The translations under genes and the position numbers were made by a program. Source: Chloroflexota bacterium (GTDB lineage Bacteria; Chloroflexota; Anaerolineae; UBA4142; SHND01). From it: a stretch of 64,000 nt of DNA. Shown here piece after piece: positions 1 to 9,735 of the stretch. Each line of letters opens with the position of its first letter. Position 1 is the stretch's first letter. The stretch covers positions 17,810 through 81,809 of the forward strand of contig JACQWQ010000010.1 in NCBI GenBank assembly GCA_016209205.1, given 5' to 3'. The notes beneath the pieces are model-generated. The model was not told where the DNA came from. It ran no database searches and saw only the letters and a program-made list of their open reading frames with translations.

Positions 1-9
1 CGCGCACAC

Positions 10-651
10 TTGTTTGTCACGCGCTTTCGCGTCACGGGCGAACCGGAAATTTTGGCAGTGACGGTCGGCGGGTGGTTTATCAGCATCGGGATGAACCACG
101 CGGGCGTTTCGCTCACGGGCAATCAACTGAATGCGAACGATTCGCGCGCGGGTGTGCCGCGTTTGCTCATCGTGCGCGATATTCTGGCGCAGACCAATTT
201 GGACGACGCGCTCGCGTCCGCATTGATGCCCGAACGCGCGTCGAGTTACAACAACATCATCGGCTCGCAAGACCGGCGCATCGTGAACGCCGAAGGGTCT
301 GCCACTGCCGCAGCCGTCACCTGGGCGCACACCGACGATGGCATCATCGCGCACACGAATCACTATCTCGCGCCCGAAATGCTGCACTTGGAAGCGGACG
401 CCGCGCACCGGAATATGTCGGCGTCGCGCTGCGCCCGCGCGTTGGACTACGCGCAAAAATATCGCGGGCACATTGATTTCGAAATCTGCGCGCGCTTGTT
501 GCGCGATCACGTCTATGCGCCGTGGAGCGTCTGCAAGCACGCGGGGCAAAGCGTCACGGTGTTCAGCGCGATCATTGATTTAACCGAATTGAAACTGTGG
601 TTAGCACGCGGCAACCCGTGTGAGAATGAATTTTCGCTCTACACGATTTAG
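10..651 (+). CDS. Peptidase C45 / acyl-CoA:6-aminopenicillanate acyltransferase-like protein (5' part probably outside window)
   Basis: Translation has GMNHAGVSLTGNQLNANDSRAGVPRLLIVRDIL typical of C45/IAT-family proteins; begins at window edge without a clear N-terminus. Confidence 0.6.
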   Translation: MFVTRFRVTGEPEILAVTVGGWFISIGMNHAGVSLTGNQLNANDSRAGVPRLLIVRDILAQTNLDDALASALMPERASSYNNIIGSQDRRIVNAEGSATAAAVTWAHTDDGIIAHTNHYLAPEMLHLEADAAHRNMSASRCARALDYAQKYRGHIDFEICARLLRDHVYAPWSVCKHAGQSVTVFSAIIDLTELKLWLARGNPCENEFSLYTI

Positions 652-656
652 GGCGA

Positions 657-807
657 ATTGCAGATAGCCGATAGCAGATGGCGAATCGCGTATTACAAAT
701 CGCATATCGCCGATTACTGCTCACTGATGACTGGTCACTGATTACTGCTCACTGCTCACTGCTCACTGCTCACTGATGACTGGTCACTGATTACTGATTA
801 CTGCTCT
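657..807. repeat. Degenerate heptamer array (21 consecutive 7-mers, C...T.. phase)
   Basis: Reading from 661 in steps of 7: cagatag ccgatag cagatgg cgaatcg cgtatta caaatcg catatcg ccgatta ctgctca ctgatga ctggtca ... ; column 1 is always C, column 5 always T. Confidence 0.9.
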
Positions 808-891
808 CTCCCTCACTCCCCCTCTCTATCGCTCCCTCCAATCTCCAATTACGCCCCAAGCATCACCTGTGCTACAATCCTTGCGTTTGCT

Positions 892-1908
892 ATGATTCAA
901 CTGGCAGTCATTGGCGCGGGCTATTGGGGGCCGAATCTCGTTCGCAATTTCAGTCAAACTCCCGGCGCCCGCGTGGCGTATGTGTGCGACCTCGATGCGG
1001 CAAAACTTGCCCCGCTCGCCGCGCAGTATCCCACTCTCACCACCACCCGTAATTATCAAGACGCGCTCGGCGACCCGAACGTGGATGCGGTCGTCGTTGC
1101 GACGCCCGTTTCGACGCACCAGCGTTTGGCAGTCGAAGCGCTGCGCGCGGGGAAACACGTCCTTGTCGAAAAACCGCTCGCCGCGACCGTCCAAGCCGCG
1201 CGCGAAATTGACGCGGTAGCGCGCGAAGTGAAACGCGTGCTGATGGTGGGACACACGTTTATTTACAATCCCGCCGTGACCAAAGTCCACGAATATATCC
1301 AACGCGGCGCGCTCGGCGAAATTTACTATATTGACTCGGCGCGCGTGAACCTCGGCTTGCACCAGTTTGACATCAATGTTATTTGGGACCTCGCGCCGCA
1401 CGACGTTTCGATGATCTTGTATTGGCTTGGACAGCGCCCACTGCGCGTGAGCGCGCGCGGCAATTCGTACACGCAGGACAATATCGAAGACGTCGCGTTC
1501 GTTACGCTTGAATTTCCCGGCAAAGTCATGGCGCACATTCACGTCAGTTGGATGTCGCCCGCCAAGCTGCGTCGCACCACCATCGTCGGCTCGAAACAAA
1601 TGATCGTGTACGACGACCTCGAAGCGGCGGAAAAAGTAAAACTGTACGACAGCGGGGTGGAACAGCTCGCGCTCAACGCGACCACCCGGGCGGAATTGCA
1701 GCGCACGTATCGCGTCGGCGATGTGCTCAGCCCGCGTCTCGACGTGGTGGAACCACTGCGCGTCGAGTGCAAACATTTCGTCGAGTGTATCGTCGAAGGC
1801 AAAACGCCGCGCACGAACGGCGACGCGGGGATTGCCGTCGTACAAGTGTTGGAAGCCGCAACGCGTTCGTTAAGAGAAGGTGGACGGACGATAGAAATTG
1901 GAAGTTAG
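892..1908 (+). CDS. Gfo/Idh/MocA family oxidoreductase
   Basis: N-terminal Rossmann GAGYWGPNLVRNF, VEKPLA motif. Confidence 0.9.
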   Translation: MIQLAVIGAGYWGPNLVRNFSQTPGARVAYVCDLDAAKLAPLAAQYPTLTTTRNYQDALGDPNVDAVVVATPVSTHQRLAVEALRAGKHVLVEKPLAATVQAAREIDAVAREVKRVLMVGHTFIYNPAVTKVHEYIQRGALGEIYYIDSARVNLGLHQFDINVIWDLAPHDVSMILYWLGQRPLRVSARGNSYTQDNIEDVAFVTLEFPGKVMAHIHVSWMSPAKLRRTTIVGSKQMIVYDDLEAAEKVKLYDSGVEQLALNATTRAELQRTYRVGDVLSPRLDVVEPLRVECKHFVECIVEGKTPRTNGDAGIAVVQVLEAATRSLREGGRTIEIGS

Positions 1909-2270
1909 AAATTGGAAGTTGGAAGTTGGAGGTTGGAGGTTGGAGGTTGGAAGTTGGAAGTTGGAGGTTGGAGGTTGGAGGTTGGAGGTTGGAGGTTGGA
2001 CGTAGAGACGTTCCGGTGGAACGTCTGGAGGTTGGAGGTTGGAGGTTGGAAGTTGGAAGTTGGAAACTGATAACTGATGACTGATAACTGATTACTGGTG
2101 ACTGATGACTGATAACTGATTACTGGTGACTGATGACTGATAACTGATTACTGGTGACTGATGACTGATAACTGATTACTGGTGACTGATGACTGATAAC
2201 TGATTACTTGGTGACTGATGACTGATAACTGATTACTGGCGACTGGTAACTGGAGACGGGAGACCGGAGA
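1891..2270. repeat. Composite heptamer array: TTGGARG block plus CTGATNA block
   Basis: TTGGAAG/TTGGAGG units change in phase to CTGATAA CTGATGA CTGATTA CTGGTGA units, ending directly at the next start codon. Confidence 0.92.
2006..2026. repeat. Perfect palindrome AGACGTTCC-GGT-GGAACGTCT embedded in heptamer array
   Basis: 9-bp arms, 3-nt loop; identical copies at 47156, 47213, 47270. Confidence 0.9.
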
Positions 2271-3260
2271 TTGAAGATTCTCGTAACAGGCGGCGCGGGC
2301 TTTATTGGCTCGAATTTGGTGGACGCGCTCGCCGTGAACAACACCCACGAAATTATTGTTGCGGATGATTTTTCCACCGGCTCGCGCGAAAATGTGGCGC
2401 AACACGCGGCGAACCCGCGCGTGCGCGTCGTCGCCCTGGATATTCGCGACAAGTACGCGGTGCGCGAAATCATGCGCGGCGTGGACGTGGTATATCATCT
2501 CGCCGTCCAATGCATTCGCGTTTCGATTCGCGATCCGTATTTGGTGCACGACGTGAACGCGACGGGCACGCTGCACTTGCTCACCGCCGCGTTGGACGAA
2601 AATGTAAAACGATTCGTCTATTGCTCGTCATCCGAAGTGTACGGCACCGCGCGGCGCGTCCCGATGGACGAAGAACATCCGCTCGTCCCGACGACGCCGT
2701 ACGGCGCGAGCAAGCTCGCGGGCGAAACATACGCGCGCTCGTTTTATTTGACGTACGGTTTGCCCGTCACCATCGTACGCCCGTTCAACACGTACGGTCC
2801 GCGCGAGCATTTTGAAGGACCGTACGGCGAGGTGATTCCGAAATTCGTCGTGCGCGCGTTGAATCATGCGCCGCTCGTAATCTTTGGCGACGGCACCCAG
2901 ACGCGCGATTTCACCGACGTAAGCGATACGGTGCGCGGGTTGATTGCCGCAGGCGAATGTGACACGTTGGTGGGCGATGTGGTGAACATTGCGCGGGGGC
3001 AAGACGTCAACCTTCGCGACCTCGCGCAAATCGTCCTCGACACACTGCCCGACTCGCAAAGCGCTATTGAATATCAGGCCCCGCGCCCCGGCGACGTGCT
3101 GCGCCATTTCGCGGACATTTCCAAAGCCAAACGCGTGCTGGGTTTTGAACCGAAAATCGAAATTCGGCAAGGCGTCAAACGTTATGTGGATTGGCTCATG
3201 CGCAGTGAGTTCGACCCGCGCGAAATGTTGAGTCAAGAGAAATTGAGAAATTGGGAGTGA
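2271..3260 (+). CDS. NAD-dependent epimerase/dehydratase (extended SDR, nucleotide-sugar)
   Basis: MKILVTGGAGFIGSNLVDAL, YGASKLAGE motif; TTG start. Confidence 0.9.
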   Translation: MKILVTGGAGFIGSNLVDALAVNNTHEIIVADDFSTGSRENVAQHAANPRVRVVALDIRDKYAVREIMRGVDVVYHLAVQCIRVSIRDPYLVHDVNATGTLHLLTAALDENVKRFVYCSSSEVYGTARRVPMDEEHPLVPTTPYGASKLAGETYARSFYLTYGLPVTIVRPFNTYGPREHFEGPYGEVIPKFVVRALNHAPLVIFGDGTQTRDFTDVSDTVRGLIAAGECDTLVGDVVNIARGQDVNLRDLAQIVLDTLPDSQSAIEYQAPRPGDVLRHFADISKAKRVLGFEPKIEIRQGVKRYVDWLMRSEFDPREMLSQEKLRNWE

Positions 3261-4396
3261 CATCATTGATCCCTATTACAAAACCTTTTTTCGACGAAAA
3301 CGAAGAACGCGCGGCGGCGGAAGCGATTCGCAGCGGTTGGGTCGTGCAAGGTCCGCGCACGATTGAATTTGAGAAAATGGTCGCAGAACGCGTCGGCGCA
3401 AAATACGCACTCGCCACATCCAACTGCACCACCGCGCTCCATCTCGCGCTGATTGCACTGGGCATCGGTCCCGGCGATGAGGTGTTGGTGCCGTCGTACA
3501 GTTTTATTGCCACTGCCAACAGCGTCTTGCACGCGGGCGCGACGCCGGTGTTTGTGGACATTGACGCGCGCACGTACAATATGGACCCGCTGCGCATCGA
3601 GGAAAAAATTACCCCGCGCACGCGCGCCATCATGCCCGTCCATCAAATCGGGCTTGCCGCCGACATTGACACGATTCATGCGATTGCGCGTAAACACGAT
3701 TTGCTGGTCTTGGAAGACGCGGCGACGATCATTGGCGGAACGTACAAAGGCAAACCGATTGGCGCGCACAGTCGCGCGGTGTGTTTTTCGTTCCACCCGC
3801 GCAAAGCGATCACGACGGGCGAAGGCGGCATGGTCACGACCAACGACGAAAACATCGCGCGTCAAGTCGAAATGCTGCGCTCGCACGGCGCGAACGTTTC
3901 TGATTTTGCGCGACATACAGCGGGCAAAGTGGTGATCGAAGAATATCCGGTGCTCGGTTACAATTATCGCCTCACCGACATTCAAGGCGCGGTCGGCGTC
4001 GAGCAAATGAAAAAGTTGGATTGGATTTTGCAGCGGCGGCTGGAAATCGGAGAGCGTTACAATCAAGCGTTCGCGGATTTGGATTTTATCGAGACGCCGT
4101 ACGAACCGGCGTTCGCCAAGCACACGTATCAATCGTATTGCGTACGCATCGCGCACAATGCGCCAAAAACGCGCGACGAAATCATGGCGGCGATGCAGGA
4201 CGCGGGCATTGCCACGCGCCGCGGCGTCATGGCGGCGCATCTCGAACCGTTTTACGTCAACCAATACGGGCGCGTATCCTTGCCCGTCACCGAACAAGCA
4301 ACGCGCACGACGATGCTCTTGCCGATTTACGCGCAAATGACGGAGCAAGAAATCGGGACTGTCATTCACACCTTTCGCAAAATAGTAATCAGATAG
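3251..4396 (+). CDS. DegT/DnrJ/EryC1/StrS family PLP aminotransferase
   Basis: SFHPRKAITTGEGGMVTTND lysine motif; LGYNYRLTDIQGAVG. Confidence 0.92.
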   Translation: MGVTSLIPITKPFFDENEERAAAEAIRSGWVVQGPRTIEFEKMVAERVGAKYALATSNCTTALHLALIALGIGPGDEVLVPSYSFIATANSVLHAGATPVFVDIDARTYNMDPLRIEEKITPRTRAIMPVHQIGLAADIDTIHAIARKHDLLVLEDAATIIGGTYKGKPIGAHSRAVCFSFHPRKAITTGEGGMVTTNDENIARQVEMLRSHGANVSDFARHTAGKVVIEEYPVLGYNYRLTDIQGAVGVEQMKKLDWILQRRLEIGERYNQAFADLDFIETPYEPAFAKHTYQSYCVRIAHNAPKTRDEIMAAMQDAGIATRRGVMAAHLEPFYVNQYGRVSLPVTEQATRTTMLLPIYAQMTEQEIGTVIHTFRKIVIR

Positions 4397-4487
4397 TCGG
4401 ATTGTCGGTTGGTCGGTTAGTCGGTTGATGCAAAAGTCTTGACCATCCGACTATCCGACTCGCAGACCATCCGACTATCCGACCAAA
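4393..4487. repeat. Octamer fold-back element (GTCGGATN)n...(NATCCGAC)n
   Basis: agtcggat tgtcggtt ggtcggtt agtcggtt ... gaccatcc gactatcc gactcgca gaccatcc gactatcc gacc. Confidence 0.85.
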
Positions 4488-4490
4488 CCG

Positions 4491-5240
4491 ATGTTTCCAG
4501 ATTCCATCTCGATTGTCATTCCCGCGTACAACGAAGAAGCGACCATCGTTTCGGTCATGAACGAAGCGCAAACAGTTTTGCAGTCCTTGACGCGCGACTA
4601 TGAAGTGTTGGTCGTGGACGACGGCTCGACCGACCGGACGGGCGCGCTCGCCGACGATGTGGCGCGCCGCGACCCCGCGCACGTGCGCGTCATTCATCAC
4701 GACGGCAACAAAGGTTTTGCGGGCGCGATCAAAACGTGTTACGGCAACGCATCTCAAGATTGGGTGTTTCTCGCGCCCGCCGACAAGCAAGTAGATTTGA
4801 GCGAATTGAAAAATTTTATCGCGCTCACCGACGGCACGGACATCATAGTTGGTTATCGCAAACATCGCGCGGACGGACTGCGGCGTGAGTTGAATTCGTG
4901 GCTCTTTCATTTGCTCTGCCGCATTTTTTTCGGCATCCACTTGAAACAGATTTCCACCTCGAAACTGTATCGCCGCACGCTGCTGCAATCCATTCCGCTG
5001 CAAGCCGCGCCGTCTTCGGCAATGATCGAGCCCGAAGTGATTTTCAAGGCAATGCAAAAGGGCGCGCGTATACGAGAGGTCGGCATGAACCACTACCCGC
5101 GCGCGGCAGGCAAACCCAAGGGCACGGGCGTGCGCATGATCGTCAACACATTCGGCGAAATGTTTCGCTTGTGGTGGGTCTTGCGCGTCGCGCCCAAGCC
5201 CGCGCCGCCCTTGACCATGCCGACGGGAAAATCGCGGTAG
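4491..5240 (+). CDS. Glycosyltransferase family 2
   Basis: SIVIPAYNEEATI, VVDDGSTDRTG. Confidence 0.92.
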   Translation: MFPDSISIVIPAYNEEATIVSVMNEAQTVLQSLTRDYEVLVVDDGSTDRTGALADDVARRDPAHVRVIHHDGNKGFAGAIKTCYGNASQDWVFLAPADKQVDLSELKNFIALTDGTDIIVGYRKHRADGLRRELNSWLFHLLCRIFFGIHLKQISTSKLYRRTLLQSIPLQAAPSSAMIEPEVIFKAMQKGARIREVGMNHYPRAAGKPKGTGVRMIVNTFGEMFRLWWVLRVAPKPAPPLTMPTGKSR

Positions 5241-5243
5241 AAC

Positions 5244-5586
5244 TGTAGCATAGCGCCTCGTGCGCGTTGTAGCCGACCGAACGCCACAAGAACGCCACAA
5301 GCCTCGACGCCCACAAGCTTCAACGCCCACAAGCTTCAACGCCCACAAGCTTCAACGCCCACAAGCTTCGACGCCCACAAGCTTCAACGCCCACAAGCCT
5401 CGACGCCCACAAGCTTCAACGCCCACAAGCTTCAACGCCCACAAGCCTCGACGCCCACAAGCTTCAACGCCCACAAGCTTCAACGCCCACAAGCTTCAAC
5501 GCCCACAAGCTTCAACGCCCACAAGCTTCAACGCCCACAAGCTTCAACGCCCACAAGCTTCAACGCCCACAAGGGGCTATACTACA
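5244..5586. repeat. REP/RAYT-type palindromic element expanded by ~17 copies of a 16-bp repeat (ACGCCCACAAGCTTCA)
   Basis: Ends TGTAGCATAGCGCCTCGTGCGCGTT / AACGCCCACAAGGGGCTATACTACA match the elements at 19620 and 20171; interior is a 16-bp tandem array. Confidence 0.85.
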
Positions 5587-5602
5587 GTGGAATGCCGCCC
5601 TA

Positions 5603-7939
5603 TTGTGTACGACCTTGGAACGGATTGTTCAATTCTTTCGCCAACGTGATCTCCAAGCCCTGCTCTTGTTAGCGGCGCTCGTGTTTTTGTTTTTGCTGCC
5701 CGCCGCGACGATGCAGGGTGTTTATTTTTATGGCGACGCGAACGATTATTTCGCGCGGCTGGCCTACAGCGCGGAACGTTTGCGCACCGGACAATTCGCG
5801 CTGTGGAATCCGTACCTTTCCCTCGGCGGCTCGCACCTTGCCGACCCCGCCGCGCTCGCGACGTACCTTCCTGCCCTCGCGCTCTTTTTGATTTTTCCCG
5901 AACCGTTCGCCTACAACTATACCGTCATCCTGCATTTGTATCTCGCCGCGTCGGGCGCCTATCTCCTCGCGCGCGCGTGGCAGCAATCGCGCGGTGGGGC
6001 GTTGCTCGCGGCAACCGTGTTTGCGTTCAGCGGGTTCAGCGTCGGGCATTTACAGCATTTGAATATCATCATCGGCGCGGCGTGGCTGCCGTGGATTTTT
6101 TGGTGCCTTGAAAAATTTTTCGCCACGCGACGAAATCTTTATCTCGCGTTGGGCAGTTCGGCGCTCGCGCTGCAAATGACGGGTGGGCATACACAAACGG
6201 TGCTGTACGGCGGCGCGGCGTGGGGCGCATACTGTGTTGTTTTTTTTGTGCGCGAATGGCGGATGGGGCAAATGCGCGTTGTGGTGCGCCAAAGCGTTTC
6301 GCTCGCGCTGATGCTGCTCGGCGTGTTCGGACTCGCGGCGATTTTTATTGCGCCGCTCGCCGAACTGCTGAACTTTACGGCGCGCGGCGACCGCATCACG
6401 TACGAATACGCGACGACGTTTTCGCTGGAGCCGCTGCGGCTCGTCGAATTTTTCTATCCGTATTTTTTCGGCGGAAATCCCGGTAGTGTGGAACGCGGCG
6501 CGGGCAGTCTCATCGAAATGACCGCATATCTCGGCATTGTGCCGCTCGCGTTGGCAATCGGCGCATTGTGGCGGCGCGCGTGGCGCATCTATTTTTTGCT
6601 CGGGCTCGGCGCGCTCGCGCTCGTTTTGGCGTTGGGAAAATTTACGCCGCTGTATTGGCTCGTCTATCGCCTTCCGCTCTTTGGCACGGTGCGCGCGCCC
6701 GCGCGTTTTTTGGAATTGGTTGTCTTTGCCGTCGCGCTGTTGGCGGGCTATGGACTGGACGAGATTAAAAACCCAAAAACAAAATTACTGCGTAATTTTG
6801 TTTTTGGGTTTTTAGGATTGTTGCTCGGACTCGAAATTTTGTTTTTTCTCGCGCCGCGCGTGGGCGTGAATTTGTCAGAAACCTTCGCACAGGCGGCGGC
6901 GAACCCCGCGCTGCTGGCGACGATGCTGTTCACGTTGGCAGCGGGCGCGCTGTTTGTTTTGTGGTGGCGCGATATTTTCACCCCCCGCGCGCGCGTCGTC
7001 TTGACGCTGACGTTGGTGTTGATTGATCTTTTCTATTTCGGCTGGAATTTCCGCTACAACGCAGTCGCGCCGTTCGAGGTGTACACGGAACCGGACAAAA
7101 ACACGGCGGCATTGAGGCAGGTACCCAACGCGTTGGCGTACTATTGGGGGCTGGGCGAAACCAAAGGGGCAACCTATTTGCAACGCGGCGAATTGGATAC
7201 GTACGTGGATGCGGCGCGCGCGGGATTGCGCCAAAGTTTGCCGATACGTTTTCACGTTCGTTCGATGCAGGGCTATGGGACGGAACCGCCGGTCTATCAG
7301 GATTTGATGCAAGCCGTCGAGCGCGGGCGCGCGTTCGATCAAAATGCCGTCGCGCTTACCGCGTGGTTTGGCGACACGCACGTTTTGAGCGCACAAGCCC
7401 TGCACGACGGCAAATTGGAACGCGTGCAGCGCAGCGCGCAAATCAATCTCTATCAAAACACACTCGGCGCGCACATCGGGCGCGCGCGCGTTGTCTGGGA
7501 TGCAATTCAAGTCGAGTCGCCCGACGCCGCGCTGGCGAGTGTGACTAGCGGCATTCCCAATCCCGGACAGGTGCGTTTGCAAGGTGAACTTGGGAATTAC
7601 GCGCCGGTTCAAGACGCGCAAGCCAGCGCGCAAATCGAAATGGATCACCCCGAACACGTAAGCGTGCGCGTCGAAACGAATCAACCGGGCTGGCTGGTGC
7701 TGAATGACACGTACTATCCCGGCTGGCGCGCGACGGTGGATGGACAACCCGCAGAGATTTTGCGCGCGAACGCGTTGGTGCGCGCGGTGGCGATTCCGGC
7801 GGGTGAACATCGCGTCGAGTTTGTGTATGAACCGCTGTCGGTTAAAATCGGCGCGCTGGTGTCGCTGGTGACGCTGATTCTTTTGGCGGGCGTTTTGAGT
7901 TTTGAAATATGGCGCAAATCTACTGGTGTTGAAAAATGA
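5603..7939 (+). CDS. YfhO-family membrane protein (putative glycan glycosyltransferase)
   Basis: Multiple TM segments; C-terminal NDTYYPGWRATVDGQPAEILRAN...HRVEFVYEP. Confidence 0.75.
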   Translation: MCTTLERIVQFFRQRDLQALLLLAALVFLFLLPAATMQGVYFYGDANDYFARLAYSAERLRTGQFALWNPYLSLGGSHLADPAALATYLPALALFLIFPEPFAYNYTVILHLYLAASGAYLLARAWQQSRGGALLAATVFAFSGFSVGHLQHLNIIIGAAWLPWIFWCLEKFFATRRNLYLALGSSALALQMTGGHTQTVLYGGAAWGAYCVVFFVREWRMGQMRVVVRQSVSLALMLLGVFGLAAIFIAPLAELLNFTARGDRITYEYATTFSLEPLRLVEFFYPYFFGGNPGSVERGAGSLIEMTAYLGIVPLALAIGALWRRAWRIYFLLGLGALALVLALGKFTPLYWLVYRLPLFGTVRAPARFLELVVFAVALLAGYGLDEIKNPKTKLLRNFVFGFLGLLLGLEILFFLAPRVGVNLSETFAQAAANPALLATMLFTLAAGALFVLWWRDIFTPRARVVLTLTLVLIDLFYFGWNFRYNAVAPFEVYTEPDKNTAALRQVPNALAYYWGLGETKGATYLQRGELDTYVDAARAGLRQSLPIRFHVRSMQGYGTEPPVYQDLMQAVERGRAFDQNAVALTAWFGDTHVLSAQALHDGKLERVQRSAQINLYQNTLGAHIGRARVVWDAIQVESPDAALASVTSGIPNPGQVRLQGELGNYAPVQDAQASAQIEMDHPEHVSVRVETNQPGWLVLNDTYYPGWRATVDGQPAEILRANALVRAVAIPAGEHRVEFVYEPLSVKIGALVSLVTLILLAGVLSFEIWRKSTGVEK

Positions 7940-7955
7940 CACAGTGCATTACCAT

Positions 7956-8024
7956 TGTCATTTCGAACGCAGTGAGAAATCTCGGTGTTGCCAAGAGAGA
8001 TTTCTCACTCCGTTCGAAATGACA
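7956..8024. repeat. Palindromic interspersed element (TGTCATTTCGAACGCAGTGAGAAATCTC ... GAGATTTCTCACTCCGTTCGAAATGACA)
   Basis: About 27-bp near-perfect inverted repeat; when translated gives the spurious peptide CHFERSEKS. Confidence 0.88.
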
Positions 8025-8057
8025 GCCCCTCAAACATTCGCGCCCAAAACTGCAATC

Positions 8058-9509
8058 ATGCACGGAACAAAATCTTTTTGGCAGTCGTCTGACAAGTGTT
8101 TGTACGCGCTGGCGCTGTTTGCGCTGGCGTGGATTTTTGTGTTGAGCGGCGCGGCGTGGCTCAAACTCAACGCGTTGGGCATGGGCTTTGACCTGGGGAT
8201 GTACGAACAGGTCATTTGGAATACGGCGCAGGGACGCGCGTTCGAGACGAGCGCGTTCCGCTATACCAACAATCACATCGGCGCGGACTTGATTGTGTTG
8301 GAAGCGATTCTTGCGCCGCTCTACGCGCTGCTGCCTGCGACCATGACGATGTTGGTCGCGCAGGTGTTCACGGTTGCGCTCGGCGCGCTGCCAATGTATC
8401 TTCTGGCGCGTGACCGCCTCAAATCCAATTGGGCAGGACTGGGCATCGCGATTGCGTACCTGTTGTATGCGCCGCTTTTGTATTTGACGCTGAATGAGTT
8501 TCAACCGCGCGCATTCGCGCTCGTGTGTGTTTTGTTCGCCATTTATTATTTGGACAAATCGCGCTTTCGCCCGTACATCGCGTTTCTTTTCATATCCCTG
8601 TTGACGCGTTCCGATGTCGCGCTGTTTGTCATCATGCTCGGCGTGCTGGCGTTTCTCTGGCGCAAGCCGTGGAAATTTTCGATTGTCCCATTCGTCATGG
8701 GCGCGCTGTGGTTCGTCGTCGCAATCTTTATCGTCGTCCCGTACTTCAAGACCGACAGCGGCGGTTTTATCTATTTCGAGACCTACAGTTGGCTGGGCAA
8801 AACGCCCGGCGAAATGCTCGTGACGATTTTGACCAACCCGTTGTATGTGCTGCAAACGGTTTTCACTCCGCCAAAAATTCAATTCTTGATTCAAGTGTTC
8901 GGGCCCACCCTACCCTTTTCTTTATTGCGCCCCGATGTGCTGCTGCTCGCCGCGCCGACGTTCGCGCTGAATCTTTTGTCGCAATATAACGTGCAATCCA
9001 ACATCACGCGCCAGTATGCGGCAATGTTGTATCCGGTCATGTATGCGAGCGCGGTGTTGGGCATTGCATGGCTGGCAAAACAAAAATGGTTCGCCCCGCA
9101 AAAATCACGCGCATTTTTCGTTCACGCCGCCGTCGTATGGATGTTGGGACTGACCATCGCGGAAAGTTTTGTGGTGGGCAACCCGGTCGTGTCACAATAT
9201 CGCAAAGGAATTTCGCCGCGCGTGGAAACGGTGCGCGGGTTGGTGGCAAGCGTTCCGGCGGAGGCGGGCTTGGGCATTTCGAATCACGTCGGTCCGTTTG
9301 CGGGACAGCGCGAAAGGTTTTACTTTTTCCCGCCGCACGAATATTACACGCACAACACATTTGAGGTTTCGCAGTACATTTTGGTGGACGCACAAGCCGA
9401 CGGCAATACGCCCGGCGTGAAAGTGGGGCTGGAACAATTGCAAAGTGATCCGGCGTGGGAATTGCTGATGCAGCGCGATGGATATGTGTTGTATCGAAAA
9501 AAAGAGTGA
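8058..9509 (+). CDS. DUF2079-like polytopic membrane protein
   Basis: MGFDLGMYEQVIWNTAQGRAFETS...NHIGADLIVLEAILAPLYAL; start moved past the palindrome at 7956-8024. Confidence 0.75.
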   Translation: MHGTKSFWQSSDKCLYALALFALAWIFVLSGAAWLKLNALGMGFDLGMYEQVIWNTAQGRAFETSAFRYTNNHIGADLIVLEAILAPLYALLPATMTMLVAQVFTVALGALPMYLLARDRLKSNWAGLGIAIAYLLYAPLLYLTLNEFQPRAFALVCVLFAIYYLDKSRFRPYIAFLFISLLTRSDVALFVIMLGVLAFLWRKPWKFSIVPFVMGALWFVVAIFIVVPYFKTDSGGFIYFETYSWLGKTPGEMLVTILTNPLYVLQTVFTPPKIQFLIQVFGPTLPFSLLRPDVLLLAAPTFALNLLSQYNVQSNITRQYAAMLYPVMYASAVLGIAWLAKQKWFAPQKSRAFFVHAAVVWMLGLTIAESFVVGNPVVSQYRKGISPRVETVRGLVASVPAEAGLGISNHVGPFAGQRERFYFFPPHEYYTHNTFEVSQYILVDAQADGNTPGVKVGLEQLQSDPAWELLMQRDGYVLYRKKE

Positions 9510-9514
9510 TTGTC

Positions 9515-9571
9515 GCAAGACCTCACAGGTTTGTGCGACGAACTGCGTCGCCGAAACCTGTGAGGTCTTGC
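9515..9571. repeat. Fold-back element GCAAGACCTCACAGGTTT...GAAACCTGTGAGGTCTTGC
   Basis: Long perfect inverted repeat just after the stop of the previous CDS. Confidence 0.85.
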
Positions 9572-9735
9572 CCACGAAAAAAATTTTGACAGGCGTCCCC
9601 TTTCTGCTAAAATCGCGCCGGTTGGCTGTGCGGTGTGAATTTAACAGGGAGATTGCGGGATTCTCATTTTCCCTTAATGACCGCGCCGTAAATGAAATAC
9701 GATAGACAACGTCAAAACAGCCAAGGAGAAGTTTT

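Noticed and set aside
826-1845. Long minus-strand ORF opposite Gfo/Idh gene (and similar antisense ORFs at 3263-4369, 6875-7942, 22045-23376, 61722-63176)
   Set aside because: Shadow ORFs from GC-rich codon bias; translations are Arg/His-rich and lack recognisable motifs.
2067-2270. CRISPR array
   Set aside because: Units are 7 bp with no unique spacers; repeat and spacer organisation absent, and no cas genes in window.
5260-5649. ORF encoding QASTPTSFNAHK repeats (129 aa)
   Set aside because: Entirely a translation of the 16-bp DNA repeat (48-nt frame cycle) inside a palindromic element; not treated as protein.
7902-8057. N-terminal extension of DUF2079 ORF (MKYGANLLVLKNDTVHYHCHFERSEKS...)
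   Set aside because: This part is translated interspersed palindrome; internal ATG at 8058 gives a normal membrane protein start.
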